DNA of 64,000 bases from Dyella marensis (GTDB lineage Bacteria; Pseudomonadota; Gammaproteobacteria; Xanthomonadales; Rhodanobacteraceae): NCBI RefSeq assembly GCF_900112865.1, contig NZ_FONH01000007.1, positions 117,593-181,592 of the forward strand, read 5' to 3'. A model generated the notes under the pieces. The model saw only the letters and a program-made list of their open reading frames with translations, did no database searches and was not told the origin of the DNA. Of the stretch, positions 1-9,443 are shown in pieces; position 1 is the first letter of the stretch; each line of letters starts with the position of its first letter. A program made the translations under genes and the position numbers.

Positions 1-98
1 CGCCAACTGCATACCAGTCAGGCGAGGGTCAAGCAAAGACAGGGATTCGTGCTTGCGCTAAGGTGGCGCCCAACTTTTCCGGGCCCGGTGGAACAGGT

Positions 99-914
99 AT
101 GCGGCGTACCGTTTTTTACATCTCCGATTCCACTGGTATTACAGCGGAGACGATCGGCAACAGCATCCTGGCCCAGTTCGAGGGCGTGCAGTTCGACAAG
201 CATCGCCTGCCGTTCGTGGACGATGCGCAAAAGGCCGAGGCCGCCGCGCTGCGCATCAAGACGCGCTTCGCCCAGAGCGGCGAGCGGCCGATCGTGGTCA
301 ACACCATGGCCTCGCGCGACCTGTGCGACATCGTGGCGGCGAGCGGGGCGCTGATGCTGGACGTGTTCGCGCCGTTCATCGGCACGCTGGAAGAAGAGCT
401 CGGCGCCAAGCGCTCGGGCGCGGTGAACCGCTCGCATGGTTTGGTCGATTTCGACAAGTACGAGGCGCGCATCAACGCCACCAACTACGCGCTGTCCCAT
501 GACGACGGCATCGACGTGGACTATGCCCAGGCCGATCTGATCCTGGTCGGCGTGTCCCGTTCGGGCAAGACCCCGACCTGCCTGTACATGGCCTTGCATT
601 ACGGGGTGAGCGCCGCCAACTATCCCCTGACCGACGACGACCTCGACAAGCTGGAGCTTCCGGCGCGCCTGCGTCCCTACCGGGACCGGCTGTTCGGCCT
701 CACCATCGACCCGCAGCGCCTGGCGCAGATCCGCGAACAGCGGCGCGCCGGCAGCCGTTATGCGACGCTGCAGCAGTGCCGGTGGGAGCTGGAACAGGCC
801 GAGAAGCTGATGCGGCGCGAAGGCATTCCCAGCCTCAACACCACCCACGTGTCGATCGAGGAAATCGCCAGCAAGATCCTTGACCGCTTCGGTATCGAGC
901 GGACCATGTTCTGA
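99..914 (+). CDS. ppsR: PpsR, PEP synthase regulatory kinase/pyrophosphorylase (DUF299)
   Basis: Bifunctional regulator of phosphoenolpyruvate synthase. It uses ADP to phosphorylate and inactivate PpsA and uses phosphate to reverse this, so it controls gluconeogenic flux in the cytoplasm. The protein is 271 aa from the ATG at 99, close to the roughly 270-277 aa usual for the family. It opens with the family-typical RRTVFYISDSTG and has a P-loop-like GVSRSGKTPT mid-protein. A GTG at 63 would add 12 residues, but the ATG at 99 has GGTGGA just upstream and matches the usual N-terminus. ppsA, often divergent from this gene, would lie outside the window. Confidence 0.95.
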   Translation: MRRTVFYISDSTGITAETIGNSILAQFEGVQFDKHRLPFVDDAQKAEAAALRIKTRFAQSGERPIVVNTMASRDLCDIVAASGALMLDVFAPFIGTLEEELGAKRSGAVNRSHGLVDFDKYEARINATNYALSHDDGIDVDYAQADLILVGVSRSGKTPTCLYMALHYGVSAANYPLTDDDLDKLELPARLRPYRDRLFGLTIDPQRLAQIREQRRAGSRYATLQQCRWELEQAEKLMRREGIPSLNTTHVSIEEIASKILDRFGIERTMF

Positions 915-939
915 AGTCAACGGAGTACCCACCGCCGCT

Positions 940-1440
940 ATGAGTGCCGTGCTGGACAGTCGCCAGTCCCTGCTGCCGGATCGCTTCGGCTTCCTGATGG
1001 GACTGTATGCGGAGAACTACCATCGCCTGGCGCACCTGTTCGCACCGCACGAACTGGCGCCAGGCTTCTATGTGTCGAGCGTGGACGACGGGCTGGACGT
1101 GCGCCTGCAGGTGCAGGAGCGCCATCCCTATACGCTGGAACTGGAACTGACCTACGACTTTGTCGATGCCAACACCGGGCATCCGTCGCCCTCGGCGCAG
1201 CTGCGCATGTACACCGACGCGCATGTGGCCGAGGCGCTGCATTGCCATCCGGGCCGCCATCTGTGGCAGGTGCTCGGGCCGTTCCCGCCGGCCCACACGG
1301 TGCTGCAGCATCGCCTGCGCATGAACGGGTTTCTCTCGCGCTGGCTGGAATACCTGGCCGAGCAGGGGCATTCGCGCGGCACGCTGGAACCGATGGAGCA
1401 GCACCGGCCGGTGGACTTGCCGCCGGGACACGAGCTGTAA
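940..1440 (+). CDS. DUF1249 family protein (YqiB-like)
   Basis: Conserved cytoplasmic protein of unknown function, 166 aa from the ATG at 940. Family features visible are the early LPDRFGFLMGLYAENYHRL segment and the ELELTYDF / DAHVAEALHC strands. It lies 25 bp downstream of ppsR in the same direction and is probably co-transcribed. A longer frame runs back to 880 inside ppsR, but the start after the ppsR stop is more likely; CGGAG lies about 14 bp before it. No catalytic motif is evident. Confidence 0.85.
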   Translation: MSAVLDSRQSLLPDRFGFLMGLYAENYHRLAHLFAPHELAPGFYVSSVDDGLDVRLQVQERHPYTLELELTYDFVDANTGHPSPSAQLRMYTDAHVAEALHCHPGRHLWQVLGPFPPAHTVLQHRLRMNGFLSRWLEYLAEQGHSRGTLEPMEQHRPVDLPPGHEL

Positions 1441-1485
1441 GGCTTCGGTTTGCCGGGGAAGGGCATTGGCCGAAGCGCAGGCAAC

Positions 1486-1508
1486 AAAAAACCCGCGCGA
1501 GGCGGGTT
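1486..1508 (-). terminator. Rho-independent terminator of the tRNA operon
   Basis: Read on the minus strand, this is a GC-rich hairpin (AACCCGC / GCGGGTT arms) followed by a run of six T. It lies 12 bp beyond the 3' end of tRNA-Asp, as expected for the end of the Ala-Glu-Asp tRNA transcript. Confidence 0.85.
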
Positions 1509-1519
1509 CCTTGGAAAAG

Positions 1520-1596
1520 TGGCGGAGCGGACGGGACTCGAACCCGCGACCTCCGGCGTGACAGGCCAGCATTCTAACCGACTGAACTACCGCTCC
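1520..1596 (-). tRNA. tRNA-Asp (GTC)
   Basis: A 77-nt cloverleaf on the minus strand. The acceptor arm GGAGCGG pairs with CCGCTCC, the anticodon loop contains GTC, the T-arm reads GGTTCGAGTCC, and the 3' CCA is genome-encoded. It is the third gene of a three-tRNA transcript. Confidence 0.97.
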
Positions 1597-1684
1597 GCAT
1601 TTTCGAACAGCTGAAACCAGTAAAACCAAGAGGCCCCTGATTCCCAACTTGCCGTTGCCGCTTTCGAAGCAACCGGTTTGAAGC

Positions 1685-1760
1685 TGGCGTCCCCACGGGG
1701 ATTCGAACCCCGGTCGCCACCGTGAAAGGGTGATGTCCTAGGCCTCTAGACGATGGGGAC
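1685..1760 (-). tRNA. tRNA-Glu (TTC)
   Basis: A 76-nt cloverleaf on the minus strand. The acceptor arm GTCCCCA pairs with TGGGGAC, the anticodon TTC lies in the loop CTTTCAC, and CCA is encoded. It is the middle gene of the Ala-Glu-Asp cluster. Confidence 0.97.
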
Positions 1761-1775
1761 GTGATCTAAAATATT

Positions 1776-1851
1776 TGGTGGAGCCAGGCGGGATCGAACC
1801 GCCGACCTCCTGCATGCCATGCAGGCGCTCTCCCAGCTGAGCTATGGCCCC
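1776..1851 (-). tRNA. tRNA-Ala (GGC)
   Basis: A 76-nt cloverleaf on the minus strand. The acceptor arm is GGGGCCA/TGGCTCC, the anticodon loop ATGGCAT gives GGC, and CCA is encoded. It is the first gene of the tRNA transcript, 11 nt after the predicted transcription start. Confidence 0.97.
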
Positions 1852-1869
1852 ACTGCTGTGGAGCCCGAA

Positions 1870-1898
1870 AGAATAAATAGGGTTCGGAGTTTCGTCAA
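1870..1898 (-). promoter_or_regulatory. Sigma-70 promoter of the tRNA-Ala/Glu/Asp operon
   Basis: On the minus strand there is a -35 box TTGACG and a -10 box TATTCT with a 17-nt spacer. The -10 box is followed by a GC-rich discriminator (TTCGGGC), typical of stringently controlled stable-RNA promoters. The predicted start is about 11 nt before tRNA-Ala. Confidence 0.8.
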
Positions 1899-2044
1899 GC
1901 GTCCGCCCGGAAAATTTTTCACAAATGTTTCGCTTCGTGTGTCGGCGGGGGACTCGGCATGACATGCGCACGGAGGCGGGGCGCTTAAGGGTGCACGCCC
2001 GGCGTCCGCGTGTAGTCTTGCGATGACTCGACACGGAAGCCTCC

Positions 2045-3811
2045 ATGCACGATCTGCACTTCATCCAGGACCTCGCCACGGTGATGCTGGTCGCCGGCCT
2101 CACCACGGTGATTTTCCAGCGGCTGCGCCAGCCGGTGGTGCTCGGCTACATCATCGCCGGCGTGCTGGTCGGGCCCTACACGTCGCCGGTGATCTTCATC
2201 CACGACGAGGACACCATCCGCACGCTGTCCGAGCTGGGCATGATCCTGCTGCTGTTCGCGCTGGGCCTGGAATTCAGCCTCAAGAAGCTGCGCGCGGTGG
2301 GCGGCGCGGCGCTGGTGGCGGCGCTGTGCGAGATCGTGCTGATGGTGTGGATCGGCTACGAGATCGGCCGCTTCTTCGGCTGGACGCCGATGGACTCGAT
2401 GTTCCTCGGCGCCATGCTGTCGATCTCCTCCACCACCATCATCATGAAGGCGCTGGACGACCTCGACCTCAAGCGCGAACGCTTCGCGCAGCTGATCTTC
2501 GGCATCCTGATCATCGAGGACGTGCTCGCCGTGGTGCTGATGGCCCTGCTCACCGGCATCGCCAGCACCGGCGACCTGGAGGCAGGGCAGGCGATGGAAG
2601 CGATCGGACGCCTGATGCTGTTCATGGTGGTCTCGCTGGTGGTGGGCCTGCTGCTGGTGCCGCGGGTGGTGGACTACATCGCGCGGGTGGCCCGCGACGA
2701 CGTGCTGCTGGTGGCGGTGCTGGGCCTGTGTTTCGGCTTCTGCCTGCTGGTGACGGAGATGGGCTACAGCGTCGCGCTGGGCGCCTTCCTGATCGGCGCG
2801 ATCGTCGGCGAATCGGACAACGTGGCGCGGGTGGAGCGCATCATCACGCCGGTGCGCGACATGTTCAGTGCGGTGTTCTTCGTCGCCATCGGCATGCTGA
2901 TCGATCCCGCATTGCTGGCGCAGTACGCGCTGCCGATCACTGTGGTCACCATCGTAGTGGTGCTGGGCAAGGTGATCACCTGCAGCTTCGGTACCTTCGT
3001 CGCAGGCAACGGCGGGCGCACCTCGCTGCGCGTGGGCATGGGCCTGGCGCAGATCGGCGAGTTCTCGTTCGTGATCGCTTCGCTGGGCCTGACCTTGAAG
3101 GTAACCAGCAGCTTTCTCTATCCGGTCGCGGTGGCGGTGTCGGCCATCACCACCTTCCTTACGCCGTACCTGATCCGCGCGGCCGATCCGCTTGCCGGCT
3201 TCCTCGGCCGGCGCGTGCCGGCCGGCGTCAGCGGCATGTTCACTGCCTATACCGACTGGATGGGCAACCTGAGCCTCAGCGGCCAGGGCGCCATCGTGAT
3301 GAAGATGATCCGCCGCCTGGTGTGGCACGTGATCATCAACATGATGCTGGTGGTGGCGGTGTTCCTGATCATGGCCTACCTGTATCGCCGGCAGTTCTTC
3401 CATTGGGAGTGGTTGAACCATCGCCCGCTGGTCGAGCGCTCGGTGGCGTGGTCGATCGCGGCGCTGCTGTCGCTGCCGATGATCGTCGCGGCGTACCGCA
3501 AGGCGGCCGCACTGGGCATGCTGCTGGCGGAGCTGAGCATTCCGGAACGCGTGGGCGGTGCACTCAACGTCAAGATCCGCTCGGTGTTGGCACGACTCGT
3601 GCCATTGGCCGCGATGTGGGTGCTCGGCCTGCTGGTGGCGGCGCTGGCCTCGACCATCCTGCCCCCGCGGGAAGTGGCGCTGGTGCTGGTTCTGGTGGGC
3701 CTGGCGCTGACCTGGCTGCTGTGGCGCGTGCTGGTCCAGGTGCATGCGCGTCTGCAGGCCGCGCTGCGGGATACGCTCGAACGCGACGGGCGACCGAATG
3801 GTCATTCGTGA
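2045..3811 (+). CDS. CPA2-family monovalent cation:proton antiporter
   Basis: Inner-membrane cation/H+ exchanger, 588 aa, with about 12 hydrophobic segments in the first 390 residues that match the Na+/H+ exchanger domain of the KefB/YbaL group. Family segments visible are VVLGYIIAGVLVGPYTSP, ELGMILLLFALGLEFS and the central ALGAFLIGAIVGE. After about residue 390 there are further hydrophobic helices and no TrkA-N Rossmann domain. It is therefore not a full KefB/YbaL-type protein, and gating by NAD(H) or glutathione is not predicted. It stands alone between the tRNA cluster and the FKBP gene. The transported ion cannot be read from sequence. Confidence 0.88.
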   Translation: MHDLHFIQDLATVMLVAGLTTVIFQRLRQPVVLGYIIAGVLVGPYTSPVIFIHDEDTIRTLSELGMILLLFALGLEFSLKKLRAVGGAALVAALCEIVLMVWIGYEIGRFFGWTPMDSMFLGAMLSISSTTIIMKALDDLDLKRERFAQLIFGILIIEDVLAVVLMALLTGIASTGDLEAGQAMEAIGRLMLFMVVSLVVGLLLVPRVVDYIARVARDDVLLVAVLGLCFGFCLLVTEMGYSVALGAFLIGAIVGESDNVARVERIITPVRDMFSAVFFVAIGMLIDPALLAQYALPITVVTIVVVLGKVITCSFGTFVAGNGGRTSLRVGMGLAQIGEFSFVIASLGLTLKVTSSFLYPVAVAVSAITTFLTPYLIRAADPLAGFLGRRVPAGVSGMFTAYTDWMGNLSLSGQGAIVMKMIRRLVWHVIINMMLVVAVFLIMAYLYRRQFFHWEWLNHRPLVERSVAWSIAALLSLPMIVAAYRKAAALGMLLAELSIPERVGGALNVKIRSVLARLVPLAAMWVLGLLVAALASTILPPREVALVLVLVGLALTWLLWRVLVQVHARLQAALRDTLERDGRPNGHS

Positions 3812-3984
3812 AGAAAATCGCAAAATGCCACGATGTCATGCGCTTTGAACCTTTATATGGCCTGATGGTCGACGTTCGACATCGTTGCTAAGACCGGGAA
3901 GGCGCCTCACAATGCGTGGCGCTGCCTCCAATGGGGAGGCCCGTCCGGTGAGCACCGGGACATCCAAAAACGAGGGAGTTTCAA

Positions 3985-4758
3985 ATGAAGCAATTCTTGC
4001 GTCCCACGCTGACGGCCGCCGCCCTGGCGGTTGCGCTGGGCCTCACCGCCGGCGCGCACGCCCAGGCCGCCAAGACCGCCGCTCCGGCGGCCGGCGCGGT
4101 CGACAAGACCAAGGCCAGCTACGTGGTCGGCTGGGACCTGGCCAGCCAGCTCCCGCCGCTCGTGCGCGAGGAAGTGGACCCGGCCACCGTGGCCCGTGCT
4201 GTCCAGTCCGCGCTGTCGGGCCAGAAGCCGACCATGACCGAAGCCGAAGCCAAGCAGGTGCGTGACGCCTTCGTCGCCAATCTGCAGACCAAGGCCAAGG
4301 CCGAGTACGAGAAGGTCGCCGCCAAGAACAAGTCCGAAGGCGACGCCTACCTAGCCAAGAACAAGTCCGCAGCGGGCGTGAAGACCACCGCCTCGGGCCT
4401 GCAGTACCAGGTGATCAGCCAGGGCACCGGTGCCCGTCCGGGTCCGAACGACACCGTGCAGGTGAACTACGTCGGCAGCTTCGTCAACGGCGAAGTGTTC
4501 GACGATTCGTCCAAGCACGAAGGCAACACCGGTCCGGCCTCGATCCCGCTCTCCGGCGTGATCCCGGGCTTCCGCGAAGGCCTGCAGCTGATGCAGGTGG
4601 GCGGCCACTACAAGCTGTTCATCCCGTCGAACATCGCCTACGGCGCGCAGCCGCAGAACGGCTTCCCGCCGAACGCGACGATCATCTTCGACGTGACCCT
4701 GGTGAAGACCGGCGCCACCCCGGCCGGGGCCGGCGGCGACCAGGGCGGCGCGAAGTAA
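3985..4758 (+). CDS. Exported FKBP-type peptidyl-prolyl cis-trans isomerase (FkpA/Mip-like)
   Basis: Periplasmic or outer-membrane-associated folding helper that isomerises X-Pro bonds. The protein is 257 aa. Residues 1-27 form a signal peptide ending AHAQA. Residues 38-120 match the FKBP N-terminal dimerisation domain (KASYVVGWDLASQLPP). Residues 135-245 form the FKBP catalytic domain with VQVNYVGSFVNGEVFDDS, VIPGFREGLQLM and the IAYG strand. A Gly/Ala-rich tail ends the protein. The start has a GGGAG motif (AACGAGGGAG) before the ATG. A strong terminator follows the gene. Confidence 0.95.
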   Translation: MKQFLRPTLTAAALAVALGLTAGAHAQAAKTAAPAAGAVDKTKASYVVGWDLASQLPPLVREEVDPATVARAVQSALSGQKPTMTEAEAKQVRDAFVANLQTKAKAEYEKVAAKNKSEGDAYLAKNKSAAGVKTTASGLQYQVISQGTGARPGPNDTVQVNYVGSFVNGEVFDDSSKHEGNTGPASIPLSGVIPGFREGLQLMQVGGHYKLFIPSNIAYGAQPQNGFPPNATIIFDVTLVKTGATPAGAGGDQGGAK

Positions 4759-4786
4759 GCGCAGCTCTCGCAGCAAGTCATGCCGC

Positions 4787-4823
4787 ACGGGGCGCGAAGC
4801 GATTCGCGCCCCGTTGCTTTTTT
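4787..4823 (+). terminator. Rho-independent terminator after the FKBP gene
   Basis: A perfect 12-bp stem (ACGGGGCGCGAA with TTCGCGCCCCGT, loop GCGA) followed by TGCTTTTTT. It separates the FKBP gene from ugd. Confidence 0.92.
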
Positions 4824-4912
4824 AAGATCCCGGATCGGACCGGGAACGGCGCGACGCGCGATAGCCGCCTGCTAGAATTCGCGGTCTGTCGCTGCGCGGA
4901 ACCCCTAGGACG

Positions 4913-6250
4913 ATGAAAGTCACCATTTTCGGCACCGGTTACGTAGGTCTGGTCACCGGCGCCTGCCTGGCCGAGATGGGCAACCATGTGGCCTGCGTGG
5001 ATATCGACGCGGCCAAGGTCGAGCGCCTGACGCGCGGCGAGATCCCGATCTACGAGCCGGGCCTGGAGCCCATCGTCAAGCGCAATCACGCCAGCGGCCA
5101 GCTGGATTTCACCACCGACGCGGCGCCGGCGATCGCGCACGGCCAGGTGCTCTTCATCGCCGTCGGCACGCCGCCGGACGAGGACGGCAGCGCCGACCTC
5201 AAATACGTGCTCGGCGTGGCGCGCACCATCGGCCAGCACCTGGACCGCTACGCCGTGGTGGTGAACAAGTCGACCGTGCCGGTGGGCACCGCCGACCGCG
5301 TGCGCAAGGCGATCGCCGACGAGCTCGCGGCGCGCGGCGTGCAGGTCGAATTCGACGTGGTGTCGAACCCCGAATTCCTGAAGGAAGGCGATGCGGTCGA
5401 AGACTGCCTGCGCCCGGACCGCATCATCATCGGCAGCTCCAGCGAGCGCGCGGTGGGTGTGCTGCGCAAGCTCTATGCGCCGTTCAACCGCAATCACGAC
5501 CGCACGGTAGTGATGGACGAGCGTTCCGCCGAGCTGACCAAGTACGCCGCCAACGCGATGCTGGCGACCAAGATCAGCTTCATGAACGAGATCGCCAACA
5601 TCGCCGAGCGCGTCGGCGCCGACGTCGAACTGGTACGCCAGGGCATCGGCTCGGATCCGCGCATCGGCTACCACTTCATCTATCCCGGCGCCGGCTACGG
5701 CGGCTCCTGTTTTCCCAAGGACGTGCAGGCGCTGGAGCGCACGGCGCGCGGCGTCGGCTACGAGGCGCGCCTGCTCGGCGCGGTCGAATCGGTCAACCAC
5801 GAGCAGAAGGGCAAGCTGTTCGAACTGGTCTCGCGCCATTTCGACGGCGACCTCAAGGGCCGCACCATCGCCCTGTGGGGTCTGGCCTTCAAGCCGAACA
5901 CCGACGACATGCGCGAGGCCTCCAGCCGCCGCGTGATGGAAGCGCTGTGGGACGCCGGCGCCAAGGTGCGCGCGTTCGATCCGGAAGCGCGCGAGGAAAC
6001 CCACCGCATCTACGGCGACCGGCCGGACCTGGTGCTGTGCGACAGCGCCTACCAGGCGCTGGACGGCGCCGACGTGCTGGCCATCGTCACCGAGTGGAAG
6101 GCGTTCCGCAGTCCGGATTTCGCGCGCATCCGCGCTGCGCTGAAGAGCCCGGCGATCTTCGACGGCCGCAATCTGTACGATCCGGCCGCCGTCGAAGAGG
6201 CCGGCCTGGCGTACTACGGCATCGGCCGCGGCCGCAGCCTGAGGGTGTGA
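4913..6250 (+). CDS. ugd: UDP-glucose 6-dehydrogenase
   Basis: Cytoplasmic enzyme that oxidises UDP-glucose twice with NAD+ to give UDP-glucuronate, a precursor for exopolysaccharide and lipid A modification. The protein is 445 aa, normal for bacterial Ugd. The N-terminal NAD fold carries [18 protein letters not shown]. The catalytic Cys is residue 266 in [10 protein letters not shown]. The C-terminal UDP-binding domain contains [17 protein letters not shown]. No glycosyltransferases are nearby. slyX follows immediately. Confidence 0.97.
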   Translation: MKVTIFGTGYVGLVTGACLAEMGNHVACVDIDAAKVERLTRGEIPIYEPGLEPIVKRNHASGQLDFTTDAAPAIAHGQVLFIAVGTPPDEDGSADLKYVLGVARTIGQHLDRYAVVVNKSTVPVGTADRVRKAIADELAARGVQVEFDVVSNPEFLKEGDAVEDCLRPDRIIIGSSSERAVGVLRKLYAPFNRNHDRTVVMDERSAELTKYAANAMLATKISFMNEIANIAERVGADVELVRQGIGSDPRIGYHFIYPGAGYGGSCFPKDVQALERTARGVGYEARLLGAVESVNHEQKGKLFELVSRHFDGDLKGRTIALWGLAFKPNTDDMREASSRRVMEALWDAGAKVRAFDPEAREETHRIYGDRPDLVLCDSAYQALDGADVLAIVTEWKAFRSPDFARIRAALKSPAIFDGRNLYDPAAVEEAGLAYYGIGRGRSLRV

Positions 6251-6251
6251 C

Positions 6252-6467
6252 GTGTCCGATACGCTCGAACAACGCCTGACCGAACTGGAAGTGCGCCTGA
6301 CCTTTCTCGACGATACGGTCAACGCCCTGGTCGCCACCGAGACCGAGCAGGCGCAGCGCATCCTGATGCTGGAACAGCTGCTGCGCGATCTGCGCCACGA
6401 ACTGGTGGCATTGCGCACTTCGCATTCGCTCGATCCGCACAGCGAGCCGCCGCCGCCGCATTATTGA
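6252..6467 (+). CDS. slyX: SlyX family protein
   Basis: Small coiled-coil protein of 71 aa and unknown function. It starts at a GTG one base after the ugd stop. The sequence is a heptad-type helix (EQRLTELEVRLTFLDDTVNALV) followed by a polar tail ending PPPPHY, which is typical of SlyX. Translation is probably coupled to ugd. Confidence 0.9.
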   Translation: MSDTLEQRLTELEVRLTFLDDTVNALVATETEQAQRILMLEQLLRDLRHELVALRTSHSLDPHSEPPPPHY

Positions 6468-6518
6468 TACCTTGGTTGTCCCACGTTCCGATCCACACGC
6501 AAGACAGGTTTATCGATC

Positions 6519-7121
6519 ATGGCCGATTCCCTGCGCGATCAGCTGCTGAAGAGCGGCATCGTCAAACAGGTGCGCGACGAGAAGCGCGCGTCGCAGCCGC
6601 CGGCCGGCAAGCCGGCGCACAAGCCTTTCCACAAGTCGGCCAATAAGCCGGCGCACAAGCCGACCGGCCAGGGCGGCAAGCCGCAGCAGCCGCCGGCGCA
6701 CAAACCGCGCGACGGCGAGATCGACCTGGCCAAGGCCTACGCCATCCGCAAGCAGGCCGAGAGCACCGAGCGCCGCCAGGCGGAGCAGGCCGCGGCCGAG
6801 GAAGCGCGACTCAAGCGCGAGCGCAAGCAGAAGGTGCAGGAGCTGCTGCAGGGGCAGGCGCTGAACAAGAAAGACGCCGAGCACGCGCGTCATTTCGAAT
6901 ACGGCGGCAAGATCCGCCGCGTCTATGTCGACCAGGCACAGCTGGCCGCGATCAACGCCGGCGAACTGGGCGTGGTGCAGCAGGGCGGCCACTACCTGGT
7001 CGTCACCCGCGCCATCGCCGAGCAGGTACGCCAGATCGATGCGCATCACCTGGCGCTGCTTTCGGAGCCGGGCGCGGGCGGTGTCGGCGAGGACGGCGTG
7101 CCGGACGACCTGGTCTGGTAA
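6519..7121 (+). CDS. DUF2058 family protein (YaiL-like)
   Basis: Conserved 200-aa protein, often annotated as a nucleoprotein/polynucleotide-associated protein, with no proven role. The start MADSLRDQLLKSGIVKQ and the C-terminal NFEYGGKIRRVYV-type region (here FEYGGKIRRVYVDQAQ) match the family. Residues 28-55 hold a Lys/His/Pro-rich stretch with repeated KPAHKP units, which may bind nucleic acid. Residues 75-120 look like a charged helix. It lies in the same direction as slyX, 51 bp downstream. Confidence 0.85.
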   Translation: MADSLRDQLLKSGIVKQVRDEKRASQPPAGKPAHKPFHKSANKPAHKPTGQGGKPQQPPAHKPRDGEIDLAKAYAIRKQAESTERRQAEQAAAEEARLKRERKQKVQELLQGQALNKKDAEHARHFEYGGKIRRVYVDQAQLAAINAGELGVVQQGGHYLVVTRAIAEQVRQIDAHHLALLSEPGAGGVGEDGVPDDLVW

Positions 7122-7156
7122 GCGCCGCCGGAACACGGGAATCGCGAAAAGACTTG

Positions 7157-7313
7157 AACGTCATCCCGGCGCAGGCCGGGATCCAGTAGCGATACGCCTT
7201 GTGACGGCGAAGACGTTCAAAGCCCGCTCTGGAGCTTTTCGCACGCCCTTCGGGGCCGTCCTGCGGACGTTCTTCGCGCTACGCGCTCGTCCGGCCTGCG
7301 CCGGGATGACGTG
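7157..7313. repeat. Dispersed palindromic repeat, family B (copy 1)
   Basis: A left arm with CGTCATCCCGGCGCAGGCCG followed by GGATCCAGTA, and a right arm ending GGCCTGCGCCGGGATGACG, face each other across an internal segment. Related copies lie at 21747-21840 and 53899-53968. It lies between the DUF2058 and fadB-like genes, which converge. Confidence 0.8.
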
Positions 7314-7334
7314 ACGGTCGAGATACAGGCGCCA

Positions 7335-7366
7335 TAAAAAAAGCCGGCGAAGACGCCGGCCTTTTT
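7335..7366. terminator. Bidirectional terminator between convergent genes
   Basis: A 7-bp GC stem (GCCGGCG / CGCCGGC) is flanked by seven A on the left and CTTTTTC on the right. It can therefore end transcription from both directions. Confidence 0.85.
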
Positions 7367-7382
7367 CATGTCACGCCTGGCT

Positions 7383-9443
7383 TCAGGCTTCCGGCGGCTG
7401 CGCCAGGATAGCCAGGTCCCATCCCTGCTTCGGCGTGAAGCGCTCGCCATGCCGCTGCGCCAGGCGCTCCAGCTTGCCCTTGATCACCGCCGCGCCTTCG
7501 CTGCGCACGTACTGGATCGGGCCGCCGCGGAACGGCGCGAAGCCGGTGCCGAAGATCACGCCCGCATCGAGCAGGTCGGCATCGTCCACCACGCCATCGG
7601 CAAGGCAGGCCACCGCCTCGTTGACCATCGGCAGCAGCATGCGCTCCTGCAGGTCGGCCGGTACGGCGTAGTCGGGATCGACTTCCGGCTTCTGCGGCTT
7701 GCCTTCCTGCCACACGTAGAAACCCTGGCCGTCCTTCTTGCCGCGCTTGCCGGCGGCGAGCTTGTCCTCGATGCCCGGCGGCAGTTCCAGGCCCAGGAAC
7801 GGCGCCAGCTCCTTGCCGACCGAGGCGCATACGTCCAGGCCGACGGTGTCGGCCAGCTCGATCGGCCCCATCGGCATGCCGAACTTCTTCGCTTCCTTGT
7901 CCAGCACGGGGCCGGGCACGCCTTCGTTGTAGAGGCGGATCGCTTCGAGCAGGTAGGGCATCAGGATGCGGTTGACCAGGAAGCCCGGCGTGCCCTTCAC
8001 CGCCACCGGCAGCTTGCCGATCGCCTTGCAGAAGGCCAGCGCGCGCTTCTCCACCTCCGGATCGAGGCCGTCGTGGCGCACCACTTCGACCAGCGGCATC
8101 TGCGCCACCGGATTGAAGAAGTGCAGGCCGAGGAAACGCTGCGGCGCCTTCAGGCCGCGGCGCAGTTCGTCGAGCGGAATGCTGGAGGTGTTGGTGGCCA
8201 GGATCTCGTCGGCCTGGAACTGCGGCTCGATGCTGGCGTACAGCGCCTGCTTCGCTTCGGCGTTCTCGAAGATCGCCTCGATCGCCAGGTCCGCCGCGGC
8301 CACGCCCTTGCCCTCGACGTCGGCGCGCAGGCGGCGCGCGGTTTCCTCGACCTTCTCCGGCGTCTTCAGCTTCTTTTCGTACAGCGCCCGCGCGCGGTCC
8401 AGCGCCGGCTGGATGAACTTCATCTCGCGATCCTGCAGGGTCACCTGGAAACCCTTGAAGGCCGCCCAGGCCGCGATGTCGCCGCCCATCACGCCGGCGC
8501 CGACCACGTGCACATGCTCGATGCCGTGTTCCACGCCGCTGCCCTGGCCCTTGAGGCGTTCCTGCAGCAGGAAGATGCGGATCAGGTTGCGCGCGGTGCT
8601 GGTCTCGGCCAGCTTGGCCACCGAGCGCGCTTCCAACTTCAGCCGTTGCTGGATGCTGGAGCCGCCGCGCTGCCACACGTTGATCAGCGCGAACGGAGCG
8701 GGGTAATGCTCCTTGCGCACCTTGGCCGCGGTCTGCTTGAGCACCATCGGCGCCAGGATCTGGCGCGCGGGCCAGGTATTGGTCGCCCAGGCCTTCAGGC
8801 GCCGCGCGGCCGGACGCGCGTGCGGGCGGCGCAGCAGGGCGCGCGCCTCGGCCAGCAGTTCGTTCGGCGGCGCCAGGCGATCGACCACGCCGAGCGCGGC
8901 GGCGCGCCTGGCCGACAAGGCCTTGCCGGTCAGCATCACCGGCAGCGCATCGAGCGCGCCGATCAGGCGCGGCAGGCGCGCCGTGCCGCCCCAGCCGGGA
9001 TGGATGCCGAGCATCACCTCGGGCAGGCCGATCCTGGTTTTCTCGTCGTCCGCCGCGATGCGCTGGCGGCAGGCCAGCACCAGTTCCGTGCCGCCGCCCA
9101 TGCAGGCGCCGTGGATGGCGGCCACGGTCGGGCAGGGCAGGCGGGCCAGCGACTCGAACACGCGCTGGCCGTTCTCGATGTTCTGCAGGACGGTGCCGTC
9201 CCTGGCGTATTCGACGAACTCCTTGATGTCCGCGCCGACCGCGAAACCGCCCGGCTTGGCCGAGTGGATCAGCACGCCGGCGGGCTTCTCGATCGACAGG
9301 CGCTCCACGATCTGGCCGAGCTCGTCCAGCACCTCGCGCGAGAGCGCGTTGACGCTGCTGTTGGCGCGGTCGAGCGTCAGGGTGACGATGCCGCTGTCGT
9401 CCAGGCTCGTCTTCCAGTGGTTGAAGCGCAATCCTTCGAACAT
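7383..9443 (-). CDS. Fatty-acid oxidation multifunctional protein (enoyl-CoA hydratase / 3-hydroxyacyl-CoA dehydrogenase)
   Basis: Cytoplasmic beta-oxidation enzyme of the FadB/FadJ type, 686 aa from the ATG at 9443. Residues 1-190 form the crotonase domain: GFAVGADIKEF, the oxyanion/catalytic region ACMGGGTELVLAC, and GLPEVMLGIHPGWGG with the second Glu. From about residue 300 there is an NAD-binding domain (VVGAGVMGGDIAAWAAFKG), the dehydrogenase segment TNTSSIPLDELRR and HFFNPVAQMPLVEVV. A C-terminal 3HCDH domain ends the protein. An in-frame extension to 9566 lacks homology-like sequence. No thiolase (fadA/fadI) is adjacent, unlike the classic fadBA operon, so FadB versus FadJ is not decided. 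Confidence 0.93.
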   Translation of the reverse strand: MFEGLRFNHWKTSLDDSGIVTLTLDRANSSVNALSREVLDELGQIVERLSIEKPAGVLIHSAKPGGFAVGADIKEFVEYARDGTVLQNIENGQRVFESLARLPCPTVAAIHGACMGGGTELVLACRQRIAADDEKTRIGLPEVMLGIHPGWGGTARLPRLIGALDALPVMLTGKALSARRAAALGVVDRLAPPNELLAEARALLRRPHARPAARRLKAWATNTWPARQILAPMVLKQTAAKVRKEHYPAPFALINVWQRGGSSIQQRLKLEARSVAKLAETSTARNLIRIFLLQERLKGQGSGVEHGIEHVHVVGAGVMGGDIAAWAAFKGFQVTLQDREMKFIQPALDRARALYEKKLKTPEKVEETARRLRADVEGKGVAAADLAIEAIFENAEAKQALYASIEPQFQADEILATNTSSIPLDELRRGLKAPQRFLGLHFFNPVAQMPLVEVVRHDGLDPEVEKRALAFCKAIGKLPVAVKGTPGFLVNRILMPYLLEAIRLYNEGVPGPVLDKEAKKFGMPMGPIELADTVGLDVCASVGKELAPFLGLELPPGIEDKLAAGKRGKKDGQGFYVWQEGKPQKPEVDPDYAVPADLQERMLLPMVNEAVACLADGVVDDADLLDAGVIFGTGFAPFRGGPIQYVRSEGAAVIKGKLERLAQRHGERFTPKQGWDLAILAQPPEA

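Noticed and set aside
1985..3823. 612-codon minus-strand frame opposite the antiporter
   Set aside because: His/Arg/Gln-rich composition typical of an antisense shadow of a GC-rich membrane protein gene; no ribosome-binding site or motif.
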